Shown here: in pieces, positions 20,453 to 30,900 of the stretch
Numbering within the stretch: the stretch's first letter is position 1
Layout: the number at the start of each line of letters is the position of its first letter
Source of the DNA: Mycobacterium sp.
GTDB lineage: Bacteria; Actinomycetota; Actinomycetes; Mycobacteriales; Mycobacteriaceae
Direction: 5' to 3'
Assembly: GCA_016197405.1 (NCBI GenBank)
Contig: JACPVR010000016.1
Location: forward strand, 62,001-126,000
Length of the DNA: 64,000 nt
Notes under the pieces: generated by a model
Seen by the model: only the letters and a program-made list of their open reading frames with translations
Database searches by the model: none
Told to the model about the DNA's origin: nothing
Made by a program: the position numbers and the translations under genes

Positions 20453-21855
20453 CCGACCAGCGGCCGCCGCGCCGCGGTAGCGGCCCGGCGCGCAGGCAAC
20501 CGCGCAAGCAGCTGGATCCGGCGCGTCGGGCCGCCTTCGATGTGCTGCGGATGGTTTCCGAGCGCGACTCCTATGCCAACCTGGCGTTGCCTGCCTTGCT
20601 GACCGAACGTGGAATCAGCGGCCGCGACGCCGCATTCGCCACCGAGCTGACCTACGGCACCTGTCGCACCCGTGGCCTGCTGGATGCCGTGATCGCCGCC
20701 GCCGCAGCGCGTCCCACCGACCGCATCGACCCGGTGCTGCTCGATCTGCTGCGCCTGGGCGCTTACCAGTTGCTGCGGACCCGGGTCGAGCCGCACGCCG
20801 CGGTGTCGACGACGGTGGAGCAGGCGGGCGTCGAATTCGATTCCGTGCGTGCAGGTTTCGTCAATGGTGTGTTACGACGCATTTCTCGTCAGGACGAGCA
20901 GGCCTGGGTTGCCGAGCTCGCGCCGTCGGCGACCACCGATCCGATCGGGCATCTGGCGTTCAGCCACGCCCACCCGCGCTGGATCGCGCAGGCCTTCGCC
21001 GATGCGCTGGGCGCCCGGGCCGGCGAGCTGGGGCAACTGCTGACCGTCGACGACGAACGTCCCGCGGTGCATCTGGCTGCCCGCCCGGGTGTGCTCAGCG
21101 CCGCCGAGCTCGCCGACGCCGTCGGCGGCGAGGTCGGCCGGTATTCGCCCTACGCGGTGTACCTGTCCTCGGGAGACCCGGGGCGGCTGACGCAGGTCCG
21201 CGACGGACAGGCGCTGGTGCAGGACGAGGGCAGTCAGTTGGTGGCCCGAGCGCTGACCCTGGCCCCGGTCGACGGTGACCAGGGCCGCTGGCTGGACCTG
21301 TGCGCCGGTCCGGGCGGTAAGACCGCGATGCTGGCCGCCATCGCCGCCGAGCAGGGCGCCCGGGTCGACGCCGTCGAGCCGACACCGCGCCGAGCGGAGA
21401 TGGTCGAGCAGAACACCCGTGGTCTCGACGTCGCGGTGCATCGTGTCGACGGCCGCGATTCCGGTCTGCAGCCGGGTTATGACCGGGTGCTGGTGGACGC
21501 TCCCTGCACCGGGCTGGGCGCGCTGCGGCGCAGGCCGGAGGCCCGCTGGCGCCGTCAGCCCACCGATATCCCGGAGCTGACGAAACTGCAGCGTGAACTG
21601 CTTGCCGCGGCGATCGACCTGGTGCGTCCGGGTGGGGTGGTGTTGTACGCGACGTGTTCGCCGCACCTGGCCGAGACCACCGGTGTTGTGGCCGACGCCG
21701 TCCGCAGGCATGCGGTCACCGCGTTGGACACCCGGCCGCTCTTCGCCCCTGCGGGCGACCTCGATTCCGGCGGCGCGGGACAAGCCGTGCAGCTGTGGCC
21801 GCACCGGCACGGCACCGATGCGATGTTCGCCGCGGCGCTGCGACGGGACGCGTGA
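20449..21855 (+). CDS. rsmB: 16S rRNA cytosine C5-methyltransferase (Fmu/RsmB)
   Basis: SAM-dependent methyltransferase for 16S rRNA m5C. The 468 residues comprise an N-terminal NusB-like RNA-binding domain (about 20-165) and a Rossmann catalytic domain. SAM motif I is [13 protein letters not shown]; the two catalytic cysteines lie in [18 protein letters not shown] and [11 protein letters not shown]. The N-terminus is basic. The gene is overlapped by fmt, the widespread fmt-rsmB pair. Confidence 0.95.
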   Translation: MTDQRPPRRGSGPARRQPRKQLDPARRAAFDVLRMVSERDSYANLALPALLTERGISGRDAAFATELTYGTCRTRGLLDAVIAAAAARPTDRIDPVLLDLLRLGAYQLLRTRVEPHAAVSTTVEQAGVEFDSVRAGFVNGVLRRISRQDEQAWVAELAPSATTDPIGHLAFSHAHPRWIAQAFADALGARAGELGQLLTVDDERPAVHLAARPGVLSAAELADAVGGEVGRYSPYAVYLSSGDPGRLTQVRDGQALVQDEGSQLVARALTLAPVDGDQGRWLDLCAGPGGKTAMLAAIAAEQGARVDAVEPTPRRAEMVEQNTRGLDVAVHRVDGRDSGLQPGYDRVLVDAPCTGLGALRRRPEARWRRQPTDIPELTKLQRELLAAAIDLVRPGGVVLYATCSPHLAETTGVVADAVRRHAVTALDTRPLFAPAGDLDSGGAGQAVQLWPHRHGTDAMFAAALRRDA

Positions 21856-21878
21856 ACAAATGCCCGGCCGGCGAATAT

Positions 21879-21884
21879 TAGGGT
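21879..21884 (+). promoter_or_regulatory. -10 hexamer of leaderless rpe
   Basis: TAGGGT lies 7 nt before ATG 21892. This favours that ATG over the GTG at 21883, which falls inside the hexamer region. Confidence 0.5.
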
Positions 21885-21891
21885 GGTCGTC

Positions 21892-22578
21892 ATGTCTGAG
21901 CTGACGTCTCCGCTGATCGCGCCGTCGATCCTGTCCGCCGATTTCGCCCGGCTCGCCGACGAGGCCGCCGCCGTCAAAGGCGCCGACTGGCTGCACGTCG
22001 ACGTCATGGACGGGCATTTCGTGCCCAATCTGACGCTGGGCCTGCCGGTGGTGCAGAGCCTGCTCGCGGCCACCGACATCCCGATGGACTGCCATCTGAT
22101 GATCGACGACCCGCGCCGGTGGGCCCCGCCCTATGCCGAGGCCGGCGCCTACAACGTCACCTTCCACGTCGAGGCGGCCGACAACCCCGCCGGGGTGGCC
22201 CGGGATATCCGTGCGGCCGGAGCCAAGGCCGGGCTGGCGGTCAAACCGGGCACACCGTTGGAGCCGTACCTGGAGTTGTTGCGTGATTTCGACACCCTGC
22301 TGGTGATGTCGGTCGAACCAGGTTTCGGCGGACAGGGTTTCATCGCCGAGGTGCTCTCCAAGGTGCGGTTGGCCCGGCGGCTGGTCGATTCCGGTGAGCT
22401 GACGATCCTGGTCGAGATCGACGGCGGTATCAACGCCGACACCATCGAGGCCGCCGCGGAGGCCGGCGTGGACTGTTTCGTCGCGGGTTCGGCTGTCTAC
22501 GGGGCGGCCGACCCGGCAGCCGCCGTAGCGGCACTGCGCAGCCAGGCCGGCGGCGCCTCGCCGCACCTTCGGTGCTGA
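21892..22578 (+). CDS. rpe: Ribulose-phosphate 3-epimerase
   Basis: It interconverts ribulose 5-phosphate and xylulose 5-phosphate in the pentose phosphate pathway. The 228-residue TIM barrel has the family markers [29 protein letters not shown] (metal His/Asp), [18 protein letters not shown] and [10 protein letters not shown]. The ATG is chosen because a -10 lies 7 nt upstream. The 3' end overlaps a possible GTG start of ribD. Confidence 0.96.
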   Translation: MSELTSPLIAPSILSADFARLADEAAAVKGADWLHVDVMDGHFVPNLTLGLPVVQSLLAATDIPMDCHLMIDDPRRWAPPYAEAGAYNVTFHVEAADNPAGVARDIRAAGAKAGLAVKPGTPLEPYLELLRDFDTLLVMSVEPGFGGQGFIAEVLSKVRLARRLVDSGELTILVEIDGGINADTIEAAAEAGVDCFVAGSAVYGAADPAAAVAALRSQAGGASPHLRC

Positions 22579-23579
22579 CCATGCCGGCCGACGCGATGCG
22601 GCTGGCCGTCGAGCAGGCCGAGAACGTCAAAGGCGCAACCTATCCCAATCCGCCGGTCGGTGCGGTCATTCTCGATGCGGACGGTCAGATCGCCGGTGTC
22701 GGTGCCACCGAGCCGCCCGGTGGGGCGCATGCCGAGGTGGTGGCGTTGCGCCGCGCGGGCACCCGGGCCGTCGGTGGCACCGCGGTGTGCACGCTGGAGC
22801 CGTGCAACCATCACGGCAGGACTCCGCCCTGTGTGGATGCCCTTGTCGCGGCGGGGGTTTCGGCGGTGATCTACGCGGTTGCCGATCCCAACCCGGTCGC
22901 CGCCGGGGGAGCCGACCGGCTGCGGGCCGCCGGTATCGCGGTGACCGCGGGGTTGCAAGCCGACCTGGTCGCCGGCGGGCCGCTGCGGGAATGGCTGCAC
23001 AAGCAGCGCACCGGGCGCCCCCACATCACCTGGAAGTACGCCGCGAGTATCGACGGGCGCAGTGCAGCCGCCGACGGATCGAGTCAGTGGATCACCAGCG
23101 AGCCGGCCCGCGCCGATGTGCATCGGCGGCGCGCCGCCGCCGATGCGATAGTGGTCGGGACCGGCACGGTGTTCGCCGACGACCCAGCGCTGACCGCCCG
23201 GCTGCCCGACGGTTCGTTGGCCGAGCGCCAACCGTTGCGGGTCGTGGTGGGGGAGCGCGAGATATCCTCGGAATCCAAAGTGCTCAATGATGATTCGCGG
23301 ACCATGGTGATCCGCACACATGATCCGCACGAGGTGATCGCAGCACTGGGGGACCGCACCGATGTGCTGCTGGAGGGCGGACCGACGCTGGCGAGTGCCT
23401 TCTTGCGGGCCGGTGTGATCGACCGCATGCTGGCCTATGTGGCGCCGATCCTGCTGGGTGGTCCGGGCACCGCGGTCGACGATATCGGGGTGCCGAATAT
23501 CGCGCGGGCCCTGCGATGGCGGTTCGACGGTGTCGAACCGGTGGGGCCGGACCTGTTGTTGTCGCTGGTACCTCGGTGA
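22572..23579 (+). CDS. ribD: Riboflavin biosynthesis deaminase/reductase
   Basis: The bifunctional enzyme deaminates and then reduces the pyrimidine intermediate of riboflavin synthesis. N-terminal zinc deaminase: [13 protein letters not shown] and [15 protein letters not shown] supply the His/Cys ligands. C-terminal reductase from about residue 150: [35 protein letters not shown]. The 335-residue form uses GTG 22572, which overlaps rpe; ATG 22581 is an alternative giving three fewer residues. The stop overlaps the next gene by two bases. Confidence 0.95.
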   Translation: MLTMPADAMRLAVEQAENVKGATYPNPPVGAVILDADGQIAGVGATEPPGGAHAEVVALRRAGTRAVGGTAVCTLEPCNHHGRTPPCVDALVAAGVSAVIYAVADPNPVAAGGADRLRAAGIAVTAGLQADLVAGGPLREWLHKQRTGRPHITWKYAASIDGRSAAADGSSQWITSEPARADVHRRRAAADAIVVGTGTVFADDPALTARLPDGSLAERQPLRVVVGEREISSESKVLNDDSRTMVIRTHDPHEVIAALGDRTDVLLEGGPTLASAFLRAGVIDRMLAYVAPILLGGPGTAVDDIGVPNIARALRWRFDGVEPVGPDLLLSLVPR

Positions 23580-24538
23580 GTTTGGGCCGTATCGCGGGCG
23601 TCGTGCTCGGGATCGGGTTCCTGATGGTCGCCGCGGTGGGTATCGCCGCGCACTACAACAGATCGGCCAGTACGGTCGTGACGCTGATCGCCTCGTTCAC
23701 ACCGCTTTTCGTCGTGATGGCGGCTATGGTCACCGTGGCCATGCTGATATCGCGGCATTGGCTGCTGGCCGTCGCGGGGGTGCTGCTGGTGGCCGTCGGC
23801 GGGTGGATGCAGCTGCCGCTGTACCGAGGCGCGACGGCGGCACCGGGAGGTGTCTCGATCCGGCTGATGTCGGCCAACCTGCTGTTCGGCCGCGCCGACG
23901 CTTCGGTGTTGGCGCGCACCGTCCGCGCCGACCGGATCGATGTCCTGACCCTCCTTGAGCTGACACCGTCAGCGGTCAGCCGACTCGAATCTGCCGGGCT
24001 GACAAAGGAATTGCCGTACTCCTATACCGCTGCCCGCGGCGGTGGCGGTGGTAGTGGCATCTATTCGCGCTTTCCGTTGCGTGACGGGCAACGGCTGGAC
24101 GGGTTCGCCTTGAACAATCTGCGGGCCGTCATGCAACTGCCGGACGCACCCGCGGTGAGCGTTTTCGCGCTGCATCCGATCCCGCCGTATCCGCGGCCCG
24201 CCCGGCAGTGGGCGGCCGATCTGCGTCGGCTGCGTCCGCTGTTGTCTGCGGCGGCCCGTCCGGTGATCGTCGGTGCCGATTTCAACTCGACCTATGACCA
24301 TGCGCTGTTCCGGGATCTGTTGGCGGACAGCGGTCCCGACGGCTCGGCGCCGCTGGCCGACGCGGCGGTGGCGACCGGGTCCGGCATCGTGGCGACCTGG
24401 CCGGCGGACCGTCGCTACCCGGCGGTCATCGCGATCGACCACATCCTGGCGGCGGGTGCCACCCCGGTGTCATTCCGGCGTGTCGACGTGCCGGGTTCCG
24501 ATCACCACGGCGTCATCGCCGATATCCGGGTGTCCTAG
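23576..24538 (+). CDS. Membrane-anchored endonuclease/exonuclease/phosphatase-family protein
   Basis: The 320-residue protein has three N-terminal transmembrane helices (about residues 5-25, 35-60 and 62-80) and then an EEP (DNase I-like) domain facing out of the cytosol. Metal and catalytic motifs are recognisable: [31 protein letters not shown] and [11 protein letters not shown]. Substrate is unknown; phosphodiesters of nucleic acids or phospho-lipid headgroups are possible. GTG at 23576 overlaps the ribD stop. Convergent with P55, sharing the bases CTAG at the two stop codons. Confidence 0.85.
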   Translation: MSLGRIAGVVLGIGFLMVAAVGIAAHYNRSASTVVTLIASFTPLFVVMAAMVTVAMLISRHWLLAVAGVLLVAVGGWMQLPLYRGATAAPGGVSIRLMSANLLFGRADASVLARTVRADRIDVLTLLELTPSAVSRLESAGLTKELPYSYTAARGGGGGSGIYSRFPLRDGQRLDGFALNNLRAVMQLPDAPAVSVFALHPIPPYPRPARQWAADLRRLRPLLSAAARPVIVGADFNSTYDHALFRDLLADSGPDGSAPLADAAVATGSGIVATWPADRRYPAVIAIDHILAAGATPVSFRRVDVPGSDHHGVIADIRVS

Positions 24539-26109
24539 CGCGGCGCGGCGGTGTCGTCGGCGGCGGGTGTCACCAGCGCGTGCCGACCGGTCGGGCCGGG
24601 TTCCTCGGCGTGGGTGTGCCGGCCCGCGATGAAGAACCCGAGGACCGCGCCGACGACGCAGACGACGGCGGTGATGCCGAACATCTCGCCGTACTGCATG
24701 GCGAACGCGGTCTTGTACTTCAGCGCCTCGCCGGCGATCCGTGCGACCAGGTTGTCGCCGCCGGGTGTCGGCAGCGTCGCCAGCAGCTGGTTGAAGCGGT
24801 AGAGGCCCCACGCCGACAGCGCGGCGACGCCGACCAGCATGCCCGTCATCCGGGCCACCACGACCAGCGATGAGGCGATACCGTGCTGCGCGGACGGCAC
24901 CACCCGCAGCGCCGCCGAGGTCAGCGGCCCGATCACCAGGCCGAGACCGAAGCCGGCCAGCAACAGGTCGGTGGAGAACACCGGCAGCGACACCACACCG
25001 AGGTCGTGGCGGGCATCCAGCACGTCGATTCCCCACTTGGACACCAGGTAATAGGCGAATCCGGATATCAGCATGCCGATCACCACGATGGTGCGGTCCC
25101 CGATACGGGTCGCGATCACGCCGCCGATCACCGCGCCCACCGGCAGTGCGACCAGGAACCAGGTCAGTTTGAGAGCGGCGTCGACCTGCTCGAGGCCGAG
25201 CACGCCCTGACCGAACAGTTCGACGTTGACCAGGGTGACCATCAGGGCTGCTCCCGCGCACAGCGAGGTGCCCAGCGAGGCCAGGAACGGCAGGAACTTC
25301 ACGCCGGCCGGATCGATGAGCTTGGTCCTGGAGTAGCGCTCCCAGACGAAGAACGCGATCGCGACGACGACGGCCGCGCCGACCAGCACCAGACCATGCG
25401 GTGGCAGCACCTGCTTACCGTCCGGGCGCGGGTTGTACAGGCCGATGACCGCGAGTCCCAGGGTGATGGCCAGCAGCACGCCGCCGATGATGTCGACCCG
25501 TTCGCGTGGTCCGTCGACACGGTCGTGCGACGGCACGCTGAAGTGGATCATCACCATCGCGATGACGGTGAACGGCAGGTTGATCCAGAACACGTCGCGC
25601 CAGGTGGACAGCAACGACACGATCGCGACGCCCCACAGCGGGCCCAGCACGCTGCCCAGCTCCTGGGCGGCACCGATCCCACCGAGCACCGCTGCACGGT
25701 TGCGTGCGGCCCACAGGTCTGCGGCCAGTGCCAGTGTGACCGGCAGCAGCGCGCCGCTGGCGGTGCCCTGGATGACCCGTCCGACGACGAGCATCGTCAG
25801 ATCGGTCGACAGTGCCGTGACCACCGACCCGGCGGCGAAGCCGGCCAGCCCCAGCTGCAGCACGATCTTGCGACCGAACCGGTCCGAGGCCCGGCCCAGC
25901 AGCGGCATCGCGGCGATGTAGCCGAGCAGATAGCCCGTGATGATCGGCGCGATGCGCTGGATCTGGTTGATCGGGATGCCGATGCCGTCAGGCTGCGGCT
26001 TCATGATGTCGACCATGATCGTGACCACGACGTAGGTGTCGACGGCCCCGAGCAGGACGGCCAGACCGCCCGCGCTGATCGCGGTCCAGCGCCGCGTTCC
26101 CTCGCGCAT
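24535..26109 (-). CDS. MFS efflux pump P55-like (14-helix DHA2 type)
   Basis: The 524-residue major facilitator has about 14 hydrophobic helices and the motif A-like loop [10 protein letters not shown] between helices 2 and 3, then [14 protein letters not shown]. The gene directly follows lprG with no intergenic base (its ATG abuts the lprG TAA). This is the conserved mycobacterial lprG-P55 operon (Rv1411c-Rv1410c), which moves triacylglycerides and other lipids towards the outer membrane and contributes to drug tolerance. The function is carried over from the M. tuberculosis pair. Confidence 0.95.
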   Translation of the reverse strand: MREGTRRWTAISAGGLAVLLGAVDTYVVVTIMVDIMKPQPDGIGIPINQIQRIAPIITGYLLGYIAAMPLLGRASDRFGRKIVLQLGLAGFAAGSVVTALSTDLTMLVVGRVIQGTASGALLPVTLALAADLWAARNRAAVLGGIGAAQELGSVLGPLWGVAIVSLLSTWRDVFWINLPFTVIAMVMIHFSVPSHDRVDGPRERVDIIGGVLLAITLGLAVIGLYNPRPDGKQVLPPHGLVLVGAAVVVAIAFFVWERYSRTKLIDPAGVKFLPFLASLGTSLCAGAALMVTLVNVELFGQGVLGLEQVDAALKLTWFLVALPVGAVIGGVIATRIGDRTIVVIGMLISGFAYYLVSKWGIDVLDARHDLGVVSLPVFSTDLLLAGFGLGLVIGPLTSAALRVVPSAQHGIASSLVVVARMTGMLVGVAALSAWGLYRFNQLLATLPTPGGDNLVARIAGEALKYKTAFAMQYGEMFGITAVVCVVGAVLGFFIAGRHTHAEEPGPTGRHALVTPAADDTAAPR

Positions 26110-26820
26110 TTAGACCTGGGGCTTGGTGACGGTGACGGGCTTGTTCCACTCCGACAACGTCATCTGGATGGAGCCGCTGTCACTCGGAGCAACCTTGACC
26201 TGCACCAGGCGGTGGTCCCCATCCTTTTCGACCCAGGCGGTACCGGGAATCGGCGAGGTGACCTTGAGCTGCGGGATGAGCTTGTTCATCGCCTCGACGC
26301 TGACCTGACCGGAGATACGTACGGTGTCGACACCGCCGATCTTCTCGGTGGCTTCCGATTTCGGATCGCTGATGCTGTTGAGCAGGTTGGCCAGGCCGTT
26401 GTCGGGGTTCAGGATCGCCGACGGGTCGTAGACATCGGCGGCCGGGCCCATGTCGAGCCAGTTGTTAGGGGTCAGCGCGGCGTAGAGGTTGCCGTCGATG
26501 ACCACCAGGCCGACGTCGAGGTCGGAGCCGCCCATGGTGATGGTGGCGTTACCGTCCACGGCGGTGGCCGGCACGTTGGTCAGGTCGCCGGAGAGCTTCT
26601 TGAGCGGCAGGCCGGTGACCTTGCCGTCGACGACGATGTCCACGTGCGCACTGGTGATGCTCTTGGTGGCGGCGCTGGACTGCTGCAACAGGCCGGCAGC
26701 ATCCGGCAAAGTCTCGGTGGACGTCGACGAACCGGACGAGCAGCCGGCGACCAGCCCGGCGGCGACGGCCACGGCGGCCAGGACGGTGGGCATGCGAAAC
26801 CTGCGTAGGCGCATCTGCAT
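26110..26820 (-). CDS. lprG: Lipoprotein LprG
   Basis: The lipid-carrier lipoprotein binds triacylated glycolipids and triacylglycerides and works with the P55 pump. The signal peptide ends in lipobox LVAGC with acylated Cys27. The mature domain has the LppX_LprAFG fold: SAHVDIVVDGKVTGLPLKKL, ITMGGSDLDVGLVV, NWLDMGPAADVYDPSAILNP. ATG 26820 is chosen because TACGAT lies 7 nt upstream, and the resulting 236 residues equal the M. tuberculosis LprG length; ATG 26829 is also possible. First gene of lprG-P55. Confidence 0.93.
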   Translation of the reverse strand: MQMRLRRFRMPTVLAAVAVAAGLVAGCSSGSSTSTETLPDAAGLLQQSSAATKSITSAHVDIVVDGKVTGLPLKKLSGDLTNVPATAVDGNATITMGGSDLDVGLVVIDGNLYAALTPNNWLDMGPAADVYDPSAILNPDNGLANLLNSISDPKSEATEKIGGVDTVRISGQVSVEAMNKLIPQLKVTSPIPGTAWVEKDGDHRLVQVKVAPSDSGSIQMTLSEWNKPVTVTKPQV

Positions 26821-26827
26821 GGTTGTC

Positions 26828-26833
26828 ATCGTA
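26828..26833 (-). promoter_or_regulatory. -10 hexamer of leaderless lprG
   Basis: TACGAT on the minus strand is followed by a 7-nt spacer and the ATG at 26820. It overlaps the alternative ATG at 26829, which therefore could not be transcribed from this promoter. Confidence 0.5.
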
Positions 26834-26920
26834 GAGGAGTGACATGGCGGCACCGTTGCGCACGACGCCCGGTGTACCGGCGGTACCGGTGCGTCCTTCG
26901 TCGCGGTGACCGCTGAGCTG

Positions 26921-26926
26921 TAGGTT
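26921..26926 (+). promoter_or_regulatory. -10 hexamer of leaderless ribC
   Basis: TAGGTT is followed by 7 nt and the GTG at 26934 that encodes the canonical [11 protein letters not shown]-terminus. Position and homology agree on the start. Confidence 0.6.
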
Positions 26927-26933
26927 ATTGCTC

Positions 26934-27530
26934 GTGTTCACCGGGATTGTCGAGGAGCTTGGTCAGGTCGTCGCCAAGGAGGACCTCGCCGATGCGGCGC
27001 GATTCGTCATCCGCGGTCCGGTCGTGACTTCCGACGCCGGGCACGGTGATTCGATCGCGGTCAACGGCGTGTGTCTGACGGTGGTGGAGGTCCTGCCCGG
27101 CGGTGAGTTCAGCGCCGACGTGATGGCCGAGACCCTCAACCGATCGAGTCTGCAGGCGCTCGCGGCCGGATCCCCGGTCAACTTGGAACGCGCGGCGGCC
27201 CTCAACAGCCGGCTGGGCGGACACATCGTGCAGGGGCATGTGGACGGCACCGGAACGGTGCTGGCCCGTACCCCGTCGGAGCACTGGGAAGTGGTGCGGA
27301 TCGCGCTGCCGCAGGCGCTGAGCCGGTATCTGGTCGAGAAGGGTTCGATAACCGTCGACGGCATCTCGCTGACGGTCTCCGGCCTGGGTGACGACTGGTT
27401 CGAGGTATCGCTGATCCCGACGACGCTGGGGCTCACCACTCTGGGCCAGGCTCCGGTCGGCACGCCGGTGAATCTCGAGGTCGACGTCATCGCCAAATAT
27501 GTCGAACGGCTGCTCTCGCGCGACGACTAG
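26934..27530 (+). CDS. ribC: Riboflavin synthase alpha chain
   Basis: It dismutates two 6,7-dimethyl-8-ribityllumazine molecules to riboflavin. The 198 residues contain two homologous lumazine-binding barrels: FTGIVEELG...[12 protein letters not shown] and [14 protein letters not shown]...[13 protein letters not shown]. The GTG at 26934 begins exactly at the conserved N-terminus. It is divergent from lprG. A 22-bp imperfect dyad (GCGCG...CGCGC) straddles its stop codon. Downstream, a 10 kb repeat-protein block separates it from ribBA. Confidence 0.96.
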   Translation: MFTGIVEELGQVVAKEDLADAARFVIRGPVVTSDAGHGDSIAVNGVCLTVVEVLPGGEFSADVMAETLNRSSLQALAAGSPVNLERAAALNSRLGGHIVQGHVDGTGTVLARTPSEHWEVVRIALPQALSRYLVEKGSITVDGISLTVSGLGDDWFEVSLIPTTLGLTTLGQAPVGTPVNLEVDVIAKYVERLLSRDD

Positions 27531-27926
27531 TCAGCGCGCGTCGACCCCATCGCGCGTTCGATCGGCCCGGCAGCATCGCTGCGCATCGATGCACTGCCGC
27601 TCACCCCGCCGTTCTGGTACCGCCGAACGGCGCGCCACCGAACGCCGATCTGTACAACCACCGCCTCACACGGCTACCAAATGCCGCCTTTCGGCGATGC
27701 TCGAACCGGTGGGCACAGAATTTGCCCAAATGTGTAGTTGGTGACAAAGAGCAACGTACGCAGGCCCCCTACCTGAATTTTCTGTGCTTTCGCTGAGGAC
27801 ACCCCGGTAGACATATTGACGCAGGTGTTATCTGCCTGTTAGCTTGCCGCTCAGGTGATGAACGTCTCATCGCCTGACCGTCGGGGGGCTCGGGCGCGGT
27901 CGAGGCATCGTCGCGAGGAGCACAGC
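27531..27926. other. Intergenic region and leader upstream of first repeat-protein gene
   Basis: No gene is seen. Bases 27531-27700 are GC-rich without features I can name; 27700-27850 is more AT-rich and holds the promoter at 27816-27844. The last ~75 nt are the predicted leader, with GAGGAG ending 6 nt before the ATG. Confidence 0.55.
27816..27844 (+). promoter_or_regulatory. SigA-type promoter of first repeat-protein gene
   Basis: -35 TTGACG (27816-27821), 17-nt spacer, -10 TTAGCT (27839-27844), preceded by TGCCTG. The same arrangement, including TGCCTGTTAGCTTGC, recurs at 33835-33863 before the paralogue. Conservation in otherwise different upstream DNA supports function. Predicted leader about 75 nt. 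Confidence 0.75.
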
Positions 27927-30900
27927 ATGGCCCAGCACCGCAAGGTTTCAGCGAAGCGACAGAAGCAAGCTGGTGCCTTGGCTGTGATGGCATTCCTCGG
28001 TGTTGCGGTGGCAACCGCGCCGGTTGCCGCGGCCGCTGACACCGACGGTGGCACTTCGGGTGCCTCGTCCGGTTCCTCGGGCTCGGGTACCTCAGGTGCA
28101 TCGGGCACCTCAGGTGCCTCAGGTACGTCAGGCACCTCGGGCACGTCCTCATCCGGTTCGGAATCCAGTTCGTCGTCGGGGTCGGACTCGGGTTCGACAT
28201 CCGGTTCCGACAGCAGCGGCACTTCGGGGGAGAGCTCGGGATCGTCGACGTCCGGCTCGGGTTCGTCGACGTCCGGCTCGGGCACCGACACCTCTTCGTC
28301 CGGCGATGACGACGAGACCGACACCGATACCAGCGGGACCGGAACCACCGGATCCACCGGAAGCGGCTCGGGCTCGGGGTCCACCTCCGGAACCACCACA
28401 CCGTCCGGCAGCGGCACCGAACCGACCGACACCGACGGCACCGACACGACGACCGAGACCAGCAGCTCCGGTGGGGGCACCGAAACGCACAAGAGCTCCG
28501 GCGCAACGACCAGCACCGCGACGCAAGAGCCGGCCTCGACAGCGCCGGACACCGAGACCTCCCCGACCGACACCGACACCGACACCGCGCAGGCCCTGTC
28601 TGCGTCGACCGAACTGGTCAGCGTCGCAGCGGCCAGCACCTCGTCGAGTTCCCTGCCGGACGGGTTCCCGCTGCCGGCCTACCCCGACATCCCGGGCTAC
28701 ACCAAGACCGAGGTCGCCGCCGTCGTCTTCATCGGCCTGGCTGCCACGACCGCCGCCACCATCCCGCTGAACATCCTGTTGGCCATCCCGCTGGCGCTGA
28801 TGACGCTGACCGCCTACAACCGGTTCGTCGCCCTGGGCTCCAACACCGCGCCGGTGGTCCAGACCACGTCGCAGCAGGACCCGCTGCCGATCGTGGGCAC
28901 CGTCAACGGTCAGGTCGTCGGCTACGACGCCGACGGTGATCCGCTGACCTACTCGGTATCGCTGGCGAACCAGGGCAGCAAGGGCCTGGTGATCATCGAC
29001 CCGGTCACCGGCAAGTACTCCTACACGCCGTACACGTTGGGGCTCACCGACATCCAGGACTCGTTCACCGTCACCATCGACGACTCGCTGGGCATGCGTA
29101 ACCACCCGTTGGGCCAGCACACCACCACCGTCACCATCGAAGTCAGCATTCCCGGCATCATCGGCAACCAGGCTCCGGTGTTCGACACCCAGCCCTCGAT
29201 CACCAGCACCAACAACACCACCGGCGTGCTGACCGGCACCTTCAAGGCGCATGATCCCGAAGGCGCGAAGCTGTCCTTCGTGGGCCTCGGACTGCTCGGA
29301 ACGGTCGACGTCGACGACGAGCCCGACGCCGACGGCAACTACACGTTCACCTACACGCCGTACCTGCCGCATGCGGCGACGGGCCTGAACCTCACCGATC
29401 TGGTCACCATCACGGCGTCCGATCCGAGCCTGGCCCTGGCCTCGGCGACCTTCACGGTCCACCTGTCCAACAACGTCAACCAGACTCCGCAGGCGACCTA
29501 CCAGAACACCTGGGGCAGCAGCCTTCTGGGCACGGTGACCGGCAGCATCACCGTCACCGACGACGACATCCTGCATACCTACACCCCGGCGATCATCACC
29601 ACCGGCAAGGGCAGTGTGCTGGTCAGCGCGCTCACCGGTGACTACGTCTACACCGCGTCGTTGAGCGCCCGAGAGGCCGCAAGCGCGACCGGGGCGACGA
29701 GCGCCGACAAGACCGACACCTTCACCGTCACGGTCACCGATCCCTACGGTGCGAGCACCGATGTCGTTGTCACCGTGACGATCCCGACGATCAACATCGC
29801 GCCCATCGGTGGTGTCCCGTCCAACACCCTCGGTGACAACAACGGGGTGGTGCGGGGTCAGGTCACTGCCGTCATCAACACCGACGGCGATCCGCTGAGC
29901 TACTCGATCAAGGGCTCCGACGGCGCGAGCACGGCCTACACCGGTGCCGGCGCCATCGTGCACGTCGACGCCGCGGGCAACTACACCTACATCCCGCCGG
30001 CCAGCAGCAGCGGCGTCATCGCAGACTCGTTCACGATCGTCGTCAGTGACGGTCGCGGTGGGACATCCGATGTCCTGGTCGCCGTCGGCGTGCTCGGGCT
30101 GACCAGCCCGCTGAAGAACGTCAACGTCACCAAGACCAACTCGGCGGTGGGAACCGTGACCGGATCGGTCGGGCTGGCATCGGCCAACAACGGGTTGTTC
30201 ACCTACAGCGCCAACGGCGCGGACTACGGCACCGTCACCTTCGACGGCACGAACTACACCTACGTGCGCACCGCCACCGGGCACACCGGCGGCACCGACG
30301 ACACCTTCGACATCATCGGCACCGCCTACGGTCTGCAGGTCGTGGTGGCAACGGTCACCGTCACGCCGACCATGGCGAACTCGGCGCCGACCGCCGGTAC
30401 GACGACCATCACCAGCTCCTCGCTGACCAATGTCCTCGGCGTCTACTGGCAGTCCACCCACGGCAAGGTCAACGCCGCCGACGCCGATGGCGACACCGTG
30501 AACTACCCGGGTGGCTCGATCATCCCGGCGACCTATTCGACCACCAACGGTGGCACCGTGTCGTTCTACTCCGACGGCACCTTCGACTACACCATCGGGA
30601 AATTCTCCAGCTACTACCACGCGGCTTCGGCCGCCGGAGCGAGCGGCAACACCGTCGCCGACACCTTCACCATCACCGTCACCGACGGCTTCGGCGGCAC
30701 CTCCAACATCGTCGTGTCGATCCCGATCGAGAAGCTCAACACCAACCCGAAGTCGAGCGCATCGGTGAGCAGCAGCACCGACACCCTGGGCGTGGTGCGC
30801 GGCACCATCACCGGCGACGACGACGACAACGACTCGCTGACCTACAGCCTGTCCGGCGCGGGCAACCCCGCCGGTGCGACGGCGACGTCGTCGTACACCA

